A program made the position numbers and the translations under genes. Under the pieces are notes generated by a model. That model was given only the letters and a program-made list of their open reading frames with translations, ran no database searches and was not told the DNA's origin. From Methanosarcinales archaeon (GTDB taxonomy: Archaea; Halobacteriota; Syntropharchaeia; Alkanophagales; Methanospirareceae), in contig DAOUYX010000023.1 of assembly GCA_030665925.1 (NCBI GenBank), positions 1 to 13,230 of the forward strand: DNA of 13,230 nucleotides, in the 5' to 3' direction. Below, piece by piece: positions 1 through 5,221 of the stretch. Position 1 is the stretch's first letter. Each line of letters opens with the position of its first letter.

Positions 1-879
1 ATAATGCGCCATCTCATCCCGCAGATGCTGCCGGAATTGTAATCTACCGTGTGGAATTCCGATGCTCTCTAAGAACTCATCCACCCTCGCTATATGATAG
101 CCCAGATACTCATTTGCAATTATCCCACGGCTAACTGCTTCTCCTACGCTCGTCTCCGTATCCACCTCGCCCACACGTGGCACGATCCGTGGCTTTCTAT
201 CCTTTACTTCCTCAAATCGCGGATGGTTGTTCTTCTCAGCAGGGTCTACAAAGACTTCCACTTCGGCTAACGTAAATTCCCGTAGTCGAATAAGGCTTTG
301 CCTCGGCGAGATCTCGTTCCGGTACGCCTTCCCGATTTGTATTATACCAAACGGCAGTTTATCTCGGTTGAACTTCAGCAATCGTTGGAAATTGATGAAG
401 ATGCCCTGCGCCGTCTCAGGTCTCAGATAGCCTTCGCTTTTCTTTACCGCTTGTTCATCTCTTTCACTCTTAGACACCCCGATCCTCGTCTGAAACATCA
501 GATTGAACTCGCCCGATGGTTCAAGCTCGCCACCGCATTCCGGGCATTTCACATCTACGTTCACGTTTTCATCCACACGAAAAACACTCTTGCAGCGTTT
601 ACACACCACTGTGGGGTCTGTAAAGCTTGTCAAGTGCCCAGACGATTCAAATATATCCCTCGGTGCAATGGTCGTTGTCTCTATCTCGTAAAAGCCCTCC
701 CTCCGATAAAAATCTCGCCATTTATCCTCTATTCGCCTTTTTAACAACGCGCCTAACGGGCCGTAATCATAGAAACCCGCCGCGCCACCGTAGATCTCAA
801 ACGCCTGCCATATAAAGCCCCTTCTACGAGCGAGCTCCGCGGTTTCATCCTTCCTTCCTTCTTTATCTGTTCCCACCAT
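1..879 (-). CDS. glyS: Glycyl-tRNA synthetase, archaeal/eukaryotic type, N-terminal 293 residues (3' end beyond the window)
   Basis: Class II synthetase that charges tRNA-Gly with glycine in the cytoplasm. I translated the strand by hand from the ATG at 879; the frame stays open to base 1. Visible features: an N-terminal catalytic segment with GFIWQAFEIYGGAAGFYDYG at residues 21-40, a zinc-knuckle-like insertion with Cys93/Cys96 and Cys112/Cys115, the LRPETAQGIFINF segment at about 152-164, and motif 2 (YRNEISPRQSLIRLREFT, about 186-203), all characteristic of the alpha2 archaeal/eukaryotic GlyRS and not the bacterial alpha2beta2 form. An in-frame TAG lies two codons before the ATG, which fixes the start. 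A TATA-like box about 28 nt upstream and no convincing ribosome binding site suggest a leaderless or nearly leaderless transcript, separate from the preceding gene at 941-1390. The anticodon-binding domain lies outside the window. Confidence 0.96.
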   Translation of the reverse strand, partial: MVGTDKEGRKDETAELARRRGFIWQAFEIYGGAAGFYDYGPLGALLKRRIEDKWRDFYRREGFYEIETTTIAPRDIFESSGHLTSFTDPTVVCKRCKSVFRVDENVNVDVKCPECGGELEPSGEFNLMFQTRIGVSKSERDEQAVKKSEGYLRPETAQGIFINFQRLLKFNRDKLPFGIIQIGKAYRNEISPRQSLIRLREFTLAEVEVFVDPAEKNNHPRFEEVKDRKPRIVPRVGEVDTETSVGEAVSRGIIANEYLGYHIARVDEFLESIGIPHGRLQFRQHLRDEMAHY

Positions 880-902
880 ATCCTATCGTCCCAATCGTTC
901 AC

Positions 903-913
903 CTTATAAATTT
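903..913 (-). promoter_or_regulatory. TATA-like box for glyS
   Basis: Read on the minus strand the sequence is AAATTTATAAGG, a good archaeal TATA box. Its centre (about 907) is 28 bases before the ATG at 879, so a transcript starting about 26 bases downstream would begin at or within a few bases of the start codon. This fits leaderless expression; the AGGAT directly abutting the ATG is too close to act as a normal ribosome binding site. Confidence 0.5.
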
Positions 914-940
914 AATTTGTTTGCACTTCTGATTGCGCTA

Positions 941-1390
941 CTACCCACGCCTCGTATCTTCCTCTATCTTCTCCCACAACCTGTTCCCATCCCTGAGTTC
1001 CGCACTGCCTAACAGCGCTAATTCTATCGCTTTAGCTATGTGCTTTCTCTGGCGGTCTGTTAAATAAACTAAGGATTCCCCGTAAGAATCATTTAAATAA
1101 CTAAGCCCCCTCGTAAGATGTTCATGCATCGCTTTAAAACGCTCTGGCGCTCTAATAATGCTCGCTTCACTAAGTGTGCTCTCCGCAGCATTCCCACACT
1201 TCTGCATCGCTTTTTCGTATTTACTTTCGGCAATCTTGTCCCAGAAGAAATTATGCATCGCAGCTACGCCTTCTAAAACAGACGGTATTTTGCCCAATAA
1301 GTCTGAACAGCTCATCAAATAGAATTTATCATCCTCACTCATCTCGTATCGTGTCCCGCTCCGCTTAAAAAGTCCGCCTACAATGCACAT
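941..1390 (-). CDS. Hypothetical helical protein (149 aa)
   Basis: I do not recognise this protein. It is predicted soluble and mostly alpha-helical, with no signal peptide, membrane segment or obvious metal-binding motif. After about residue 17 it alternates short acidic and basic helices (for example the segments around YLMSCSDLLGKIPSVLEGVA and LTDRQRKHIAKAIELALLG) and ends in a charged EKIEEDTRRG tail. The first ATG (1390) has an AAAGG element 3 nt upstream and lies 17 nt after the stop of the four-CBS gene, so it probably belongs to that transcript. A second ATG at 1342 (MSEDD) is an alternative start that would remove 16 residues. The open frame of 149 codons, its spacing and its shared orientation support a real gene; its function is open. 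Confidence 0.7.
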   Translation of the reverse strand: MCIVGGLFKRSGTRYEMSEDDKFYLMSCSDLLGKIPSVLEGVAAMHNFFWDKIAESKYEKAMQKCGNAAESTLSEASIIRAPERFKAMHEHLTRGLSYLNDSYGESLVYLTDRQRKHIAKAIELALLGSAELRDGNRLWEKIEEDTRRG

Positions 1391-1407
1391 TTTCCTTTAC
1401 TACCGTA

Positions 1408-2271
1408 CTATAGTAAAACCCTCAAAAGATCTCTATCAATGAGCATCCCTATCAATTTCCCTCTCGCGGAAATAACCGGAAGCTGATCGAACCGACCTTC
1501 GCTCATCTTCTTTGCACATGCACTCACCCCAAAATTGCGGGTCGCTGTAACTACTTCCTTTACCATTATATCTTTTACAAGCTTATCTGGCAATCTTATC
1601 CTCGATACACTATAATACAGCTTCTTTGTATCTCTCATCCCATCCAATGACCATTCGTCTCCATCAGAGCCCGAAGATACGTCCGAACGTCCAATCCCTT
1701 CTTCTATTACCGCTGCATTTATCAAATCCTGATCGGACATTAATCCAACTATCTCGAACGCCGAATTGAGCACTGGAACCGCTTTTGCTCTCGCAAGTTC
1801 CATTAGTCGCCCGGCAACTGATAATGGCATCTCATCCCACAGTGCCACGGTCTTATTTCTTATATAATCACTTACGGGCGTCTTATCCTCCCACGTCGCT
1901 ATTTCCCTGATGAAATCAGCAACTGTTACTATCCCTACGAGATTCTTGCCATCCACCACTGGTAGACGGCGTATTCCACGTGAACGGATAACCTTAGCCG
2001 CTTCTGCAATGGTCGCTTCTGGACTGATTACAAATGGATTCCGGGTCATGAGCAATGCTATTTGCTCCTCACCGGGCTTTCGTAATAGATCCTGTCTCGT
2101 AACGGCGCCCACTACTTTTCCGTCTTTAACAACCGGAACGCCGGAGATGTACTTCTCCTTGAAAATCTCCATTACCTCCTCTCTCTTCCCCGGCACTGTC
2201 ACGTAAGCGACGTCTTCTACCATTATGTCCCTTACTGTTATCCCCTCGCGTTCTTTCTGCTCTTTCGTCAT
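1408..2271 (-). CDS. Protein of four CBS domains (two Bateman modules)
   Basis: A stand-alone CBS protein of 287 residues, probably a cytoplasmic adenine-nucleotide sensor that regulates a partner. Four CBS units can be seen: about 11-66 (VRDIMVEDVAYV ... GAVTRQDLL), 72-127 (LLMTRNPFVIS ... GIVTVADFI), 132-188 (VSDYIRNKTVAL ... GLMSDQDLI) and 231-287 (VKDIMVKEVVTA ... GMLIDRDLL). Each shows the usual (D/A)xM or related start, a GVPVV/RRLPVV-type strand and a G-(hydrophobic)-(T/S/I)-x-x-D-(L/F) end. A Ser/Asp/Gly-rich linker at about 193-210 separates CBS3 and CBS4. There is no attached catalytic, channel or DNA-binding domain. The ATG abuts the TGA of the upstream gene (TGAATG), so translation is probably coupled to it. 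The ligand cannot be told from the sequence; AMP, ATP or S-adenosylmethionine are the usual ones. Confidence 0.92.
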   Translation of the reverse strand: MTKEQKEREGITVRDIMVEDVAYVTVPGKREEVMEIFKEKYISGVPVVKDGKVVGAVTRQDLLRKPGEEQIALLMTRNPFVISPEATIAEAAKVIRSRGIRRLPVVDGKNLVGIVTVADFIREIATWEDKTPVSDYIRNKTVALWDEMPLSVAGRLMELARAKAVPVLNSAFEIVGLMSDQDLINAAVIEEGIGRSDVSSGSDGDEWSLDGMRDTKKLYYSVSRIRLPDKLVKDIMVKEVVTATRNFGVSACAKKMSEGRFDQLPVISARGKLIGMLIDRDLLRVLL

Positions 2272-2544
2272 TCAGCTTCCGTTAGTTATTTTGTAAACAC
2301 CATCATGCAGCCTTACCCGCTCTTTCACCTTCAATCCGATCGACTGTCCCGCAGTAGCAGTCTCCACCTTTTTGTTATCTATCTCCATCGAATCTATAAC
2401 CTGCTCAAAAGAGGTTGTTGCCCCTTCCATTCTTATTTTGTCCCCCACCGCTATATCATCACTCAACTCGACCACTGCCACGCTTATCTTCGAGAAGTAA
2501 TGCGTAATTCTTCCTATTAGCTTCTTCTCTGCCACTTCCTCCAC
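2272..2544 (-). CDS. Small EF-Tu-domain-2-like protein (archaeal translation elongation factor-like protein)
   Basis: A single beta-barrel of about 90 residues resembling domain 2 of translational GTPases (EF-Tu/aIF2gamma/SelB), without a GTPase domain. Typical segments are IGRITHYFSKISVAVVEL (strand pair at the N-terminus), DIAVGDKIRMEG, FEQVIDSMEIDNKKVETA and AGQSIGLKVKERV, matching the conserved D-K-(V/I)-x-x-A-x-x-G-x-x-(V/I)-G-(L/V) run seen in the domain-2 fold. This family is found as a free-standing archaeal protein of unknown role; an RNA- or translation-related job is inferred from the fold and from the neighbouring aIF5A gene. The longest frame starts at GTG 2544, but the GAGAGG element abuts that codon; the GTG at 2535 lies 9 nt from it and is an equally good start. 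The gene begins 11 nt after the aIF5A stop. Confidence 0.85.
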   Translation of the reverse strand: MEEVAEKKLIGRITHYFSKISVAVVELSDDIAVGDKIRMEGATTSFEQVIDSMEIDNKKVETATAGQSIGLKVKERVRLHDGVYKITNGS

Positions 2545-2555
2545 CCTCTCTAATT

Positions 2556-2939
2556 TTATTTTATATCTATCTTGTATTTCCCTTCATAATGTAAAAACGA
2601 TATCTCCTTGGCAGGCACAATCCGCGCTTTTAATTCTTCCGGTATTTTAAGTTCAATGGTTGAATAGTCTTCCAAGTCCATAATTTGCGCTGTATCTTCC
2701 AAAACCGAGAGCACCTGGCCACTCCTTCGCTCTATTATTGGCACATACATCTTCGCAGTAACTGGCTGAACTGCCGTTCTTTTTTGCGAATCAAATACTC
2801 CAATCCCTTCCATTCTCGCTTTCGCCGCTCCATGCTTCCCCGGCTTTGAAGTGGTTATGCTCATTATCGTGCACGGCGCATCGTCCATGACGACATATTT
2901 CCCCGCTTTTAACATCCTTACTTCTGTCAGTTCCTTCAT
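2556..2939 (-). CDS. eif5A: Translation factor aIF5A (hypusine-containing)
   Basis: aIF5A binds the ribosomal E site and relieves stalling at difficult peptide bonds. The protein is 127 residues, normal for the family. The N-terminal SH3-like domain carries the hypusination loop SKPGKHGAAK, with Lys35 as the residue expected to be modified by deoxyhypusine synthase; the C-terminal OB-like domain (about 70-127) includes GQVLSVLEDTAQIMDLEDY. The ATG at 2939 is preceded by AAGGT at a spacing of 6 nt. It is the first gene of a minus-strand cluster continuing with the EF-Tu-domain-2-like gene, the four-CBS gene and probably the 149-residue protein. The promoter is likely the TATA-like sequence near 3009-3021, which would give a purine-rich leader of about 50 nt. 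Confidence 0.97.
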   Translation of the reverse strand: MKELTEVRMLKAGKYVVMDDAPCTIMSITTSKPGKHGAAKARMEGIGVFDSQKRTAVQPVTAKMYVPIIERRSGQVLSVLEDTAQIMDLEDYSTIELKIPEELKARIVPAKEISFLHYEGKYKIDIK

Positions 2940-2996
2940 ATTTTACCTTACGCCTCCATCTATCCCTTCTCTTCTCTCCTTGCGTCCCTCTTCTTA

Positions 2997-3021
2997 GGCA
3001 TGCCTGCGATAAATTTATAAG
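2997..3021 (-). promoter_or_regulatory. TATA-like box of the eif5A cluster, followed by a 10-bp palindrome
   Basis: On the minus strand ACTTATAAATTTATCG is a strong TATA-like box (about 3009-3021) and would place a start near 2988-2990. The perfect palindrome AGGCATGCCT (2997-3006) falls between the box and that start, a position where archaeal repressors often bind. The box core is nearly symmetrical, so it might also serve the plus-strand gene at 3063. Confidence 0.45.
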
Positions 3022-3030
3022 TACCTAAGA

Positions 3031-3040
3031 CTTAAATATA
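3031..3040 (+). promoter_or_regulatory. TATA-like box for the CorB-like gene
   Basis: CTTAAATATA is centred about 27 nt before the GTG at 3063, which would give a leaderless transcript. If the upstream AAATTTATAAG (3010-3020) is used instead, the transcript would include GGAGGG (3044-3049), 13 nt from the GTG. The sequence alone does not decide between them. Confidence 0.4.
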
Positions 3041-3062
3041 ATCGGAGGGAACAAAGAACACG

Positions 3063-4067
3063 GTGTCGTGGTTCATTGTAAAGATTATAGTTCTATTTGT
3101 ATTATTACTACTGTCTGCCTTCTTCGCTGGCTCGGAAACCGCTCTGATCAGGATAGGCCGGGTAAAAGCCAGGTACTTGCTAAAAAGGGGTGTGAAAGGT
3201 GCTGATACCGTCCAGAAACTGGTGAATGAGCCTGACGCTTTGCTCACAACCGTGCTTATCGGGAACAATATAGTAAACATCGCAGCGTCTGCATTGGCTA
3301 CCTCTATCGCCATAGAGTATTTCGGCGTTTGGGGCGTAGGCATCGCAATAGGCGTGATGACGTTTTTAATCCTCACCTTTGGCGAGATAATACCCAAGAC
3401 ATTTGCCGTGCACCACGCCGAGCGATTTTCTATCGTCGTTTCTAAGCCGTTGGGAATTTTGATTTTTGTATTGCGCCCTGTTACAAAAGTTGTTTCGGTT
3501 ATGACAAACGCTTTTGGTAAGCTGTTAGGTTTGAAGATGCAACAGAAAAGATTGCTATCTGAGGATGAGGTGAAGACTTTTCTTGATATAGGAGAGGAGG
3601 ACGGAGCGATAGAAGAGGATGAAAAAGAGATGATAAACGGCGTGCTCAAGCTTGATTATATCACGGTAAAGAACGTGATGACACCAAAGGAGGACATGGT
3701 TTGCCTCGAAGCGAATCAAAGTGTGGATTCCGCGGTGGAACTAATAAGAAGGTATGGATATTCAAGAATTCCGGTATTCGAGGGGACTGAGGACAATATC
3801 GTGGGGGTATTATATGCGAAGGATTTGCTGATAAACGCGAATGATAGCACTATTTCGCTAAAAAAGCTGATGAAGTCCGCTTATTTTGTGCCGGAGACAG
3901 CGCGGGTAGACGACCTTCTTAAGGAATTTCGAGAAGGTAAATTCCACATCGCAATTGTCACGGATGAGGAAGGAAGAACAAAGGGGTTGGTCAGCTTAGA
4001 GGATCTTTTAGAGGAGATAGTGGGAAGTATATATGATGAATACGACATGAGAAAAACAAAAAGCTAA
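3063..4067 (+). CDS. corB: CorB/CNNM-type membrane protein: DUF21 plus CBS pair (probable Mg2+ transporter)
   Basis: Integral membrane protein of 334 residues, most likely involved in Mg2+ (or other divalent cation) transport. The N-terminal DUF21 region (about 1-150) has hydrophobic segments at about 4-22, 62-85, 89-107 and 124-145, with the family motifs SAFFAGSETAL (18-28), GNNIVNIAAS (67-76) and GEIIPKTFAV (107-116). An acidic helical linker (about 165-195) leads to a CBS pair (about 200-320; VKNVMTP at the start, SLEDLLEEIVG at the end) that in relatives binds ATP-Mg. It stops soon after the CBS pair, so the C-terminal CorC/HlyC domain common in bacterial members is absent. The start is GTG; no other start lies upstream in frame. 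It is divergent from eif5A and ends 55 nt from the convergent tiny gene at 4123-4209. Older annotation calls this family hemolysin-related; toxin activity is not implied. Confidence 0.93.
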   Translation: MSWFIVKIIVLFVLLLLSAFFAGSETALIRIGRVKARYLLKRGVKGADTVQKLVNEPDALLTTVLIGNNIVNIAASALATSIAIEYFGVWGVGIAIGVMTFLILTFGEIIPKTFAVHHAERFSIVVSKPLGILIFVLRPVTKVVSVMTNAFGKLLGLKMQQKRLLSEDEVKTFLDIGEEDGAIEEDEKEMINGVLKLDYITVKNVMTPKEDMVCLEANQSVDSAVELIRRYGYSRIPVFEGTEDNIVGVLYAKDLLINANDSTISLKKLMKSAYFVPETARVDDLLKEFREGKFHIAIVTDEEGRTKGLVSLEDLLEEIVGSIYDEYDMRKTKS

Positions 4068-4122
4068 AAAATTACAGAGAATAAGATAGAATCATGCATG
4101 CACGCAACAGCGGCGTACAGCC

Positions 4123-4209
4123 TTACTTCTTATATCTCATTTTCTTACGCCTCTTCTTCAACTTGTGCTTCCGCATCTTTGCCAGTTTCCGCTTCTTTCC
4201 GCAGGGAAT
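4123..4209 (-). CDS. Tiny, highly basic protein resembling ribosome-associated AURKAIP1/COX24 (mS38-like) mini-proteins; ATT start
   Basis: This 28-residue frame reads (M)PCGKKRKLAKM at its N-terminus, then RKHKLKKRRKKMRYKK and TAA; about 60% of residues are Lys or Arg. The pattern M-P-x-G-K-K-R-K-x-x-K-M-x-x-H-K-x-K-K-R-x-(K/R) agrees without gaps with small bacterial proteins I recall from Bacteroidetes and with the AURKAIP1/COX24 domain (mitoribosomal mS38, bacterial bS22-like). A weaker alternative is an eL41-like ribosomal protein. In frame there is no ATG, GTG or TTG at the family N-terminus: the codon is ATT (4209-4207). It follows GGTGAT (4220-4215), a six-base match to the 16S anti-Shine-Dalgarno sequence, at 5 nt. 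An in-frame TGA lies 3 codons upstream of the ATT. If ATT is not used, an internal ATG at 4176 would leave 17 residues without the MPxGKKRK part. Likely role: binding rRNA of the small subunit (inference). Confidence 0.6.
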   Translation of the reverse strand: MPCGKKRKLAKMRKHKLKKRRKKMRYKK

Positions 4210-4249
4210 TTGAAATCACCACCTTTCTTATCGTTGTTTTAAATACTCT

Positions 4250-4258
4250 CTTATAATT
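4250..4258 (-). promoter_or_regulatory. TATA-like box for the tiny basic gene
   Basis: Minus-strand AATTATAAG is centred about 45 nt before the ATT start, so a transcript would begin near 4228 with a leader of about 19 nt that includes GGTGAT. Minus-strand ATTTATATATT further upstream is an alternative. The whole 4235-4275 stretch is very AT-rich and drives both directions. Confidence 0.35.
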
Positions 4259-4271
4259 AATATATAAATAT
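4258..4271 (+). promoter_or_regulatory. TATA-like box for the triple-repeat gene and the downstream operon
   Basis: TAATATATAAATATT is a strong archaeal TATA-like element centred about 44 nt before the ATG at 4309. It predicts a start near 4291 and a leader of about 18 nt carrying GGAG (4300-4303) at 5 nt from the ATG. It is the only convincing promoter upstream of the 4309-8063 gene run. Confidence 0.45.
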
Positions 4272-4308
4272 TTTATTAGTGTGAGAAAGACGTTGGGATG
4301 GAGATGAG

Positions 4309-5205
4309 ATGGGGAGGATAGAGCGACCACCAGGTTGGATATTGAAATACAAAGAAAGGATAGAGCAAGGAACGATAACCGTAGAGGAAATCCTGGAAGA
4401 GGAGAGCAAGATACGAGATGTGCCAATAAAGATATCGTCGGTGACGAGAGCGATAAATGCCATGGGCCATCCCATTACTGGGATGCGAAGGGGGAAGTCG
4501 GCGGAAGTGAAAGAGAGAGGAGTGAAGGACCCCTTTGAAACCAGCGGGGAAACAGAAAAGATAGAAAGAGGTCCCAGGTGGCTTCAGAAATACAGTGATA
4601 GAATAAAAAAAGGAACGATAACCGTAGAGGAGATTTTGGAAGCGGAGAACAAGATACGAGATGTGCCAATAAAGATAACAACGGTTAAGAGAGCGGTGAA
4701 TGCCATGGGTTATCCCATTTCAGAGATGCAAAGCGAAAGAAAGGGAGAAGCGAAGGAAACCCCGGAAACTGGTGGGGAGCCCCAAAAAGTAGAAAAAGGA
4801 CCGGGGTGGCTTCAGAAATACAGTGACAGAATAAAAAAAGGGACGATAACCATAGGGGAGATTTTGGAAGCGGAGAACAAGATACGAGATGTGCCAATAA
4901 AGCGATCTTCAGTGACGAGAGCGGTAAATGCCATGGGTTATCCCATTTCAGAGATGAAAAGCGAAAGAAGGGAAGAAGTGAAAGGTGTGGAAAAAGCCAA
5001 AAAAGCAGGAGAGGCAGAAGTAGTTGCTTATTCTTCCAGCATTGGCAAAATATCGGCAGCGACGGCGAAAAGGTTTAATACGATGAAGAAGAGCTGGGAG
5101 GAAGACCTGGATAAATCCCTGCATAATGACTATTTCGTAAATATTCTCCTTGCGTTAGCAAAGCTCGCCGAACACGGGAAATCACTTGCGCCTGTGAAGC
5201 AATAA
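4309..5205 (+). CDS. Unrecognised protein with three copies of a ~50-residue W...M module
   Basis: I do not recognise this 298-residue soluble protein. It consists of three copies of one module, at about residues 8-60, 89-141 and 165-217. The consensus is GxWLxKYxDRIxxGTITxEEILE, then E-x-KIRDVPIK, x-(S/T)-(S/T)-V-x-RA-(I/V)-NAMG, and (Y/H)-P-I-x-x-M. The modules are joined by charged, Glu/Lys/Gly-rich linkers of about 25-30 residues. The last ~65 residues (about 236-298; SSSIGKISAATAKRF ... DYFVNILLALAKLAEHGK) form a distinct helical domain. The part VPIKxSSVTRAxNAMG resembles the second and third helices of a helix-turn-helix, so the modules may bind DNA or RNA (inference only). An in-frame TGA at 4282 and GGAG at good spacing fix the ATG. 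It is the first gene of the operon that continues 16 nt later with the MfnD-like gene. Confidence 0.85.
   Translation: MGRIERPPGWILKYKERIEQGTITVEEILEEESKIRDVPIKISSVTRAINAMGHPITGMRRGKSAEVKERGVKDPFETSGETEKIERGPRWLQKYSDRIKKGTITVEEILEAENKIRDVPIKITTVKRAVNAMGYPISEMQSERKGEAKETPETGGEPQKVEKGPGWLQKYSDRIKKGTITIGEILEAENKIRDVPIKRSSVTRAVNAMGYPISEMKSERREEVKGVEKAKKAGEAEVVAYSSSIGKISAATAKRFNTMKKSWEEDLDKSLHNDYFVNILLALAKLAEHGKSLAPVKQ
4336..4959 (+). repeat. Three in-gene DNA repeats coding for the ~50-residue module
   Basis: Copies start at the conserved Trp codons at 4336, 4579 and 4807 and run about 150-155 bases each. Copies 2 and 3 agree at 92 of 96 bases over 4579-4674 against 4807-4902, and again near the ATGGGTTATCCCATTTCAGA block, whereas copy 1 is more diverged. 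The stretch coding for SSVTRA in copy 3 is closer to copy 1 than to copy 2, so the copies are mosaic. Confidence 0.9.
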
Positions 5206-5221
5206 GATAAGAAGAAATAGA

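Noticed and set aside
298..744. A 148-codon plus-strand frame
   Set aside because: It is antisense to glycyl-tRNA synthetase, whose residues are clearly conserved on the minus strand.
2962..3001. A 13-codon minus-strand frame (MPKKRDARREEKG) in the eif5A leader
   Set aside because: Its ATG lies upstream of the transcript start predicted from the TATA-like box, and its Lys/Arg/Glu content simply reflects the purine-rich leader.
4091..4102. CATGCATG palindrome between corB and the tiny gene
   Set aside because: It is short, lies between two convergent 3' ends, and has no link to a promoter.
4145..4426. A 93-codon minus-strand frame across the gap and the first part of the repeat gene
   Set aside because: It overlaps the tiny basic gene in another frame, runs antisense through the repeat coding region, contains low-complexity residues, and has no supported start or family.
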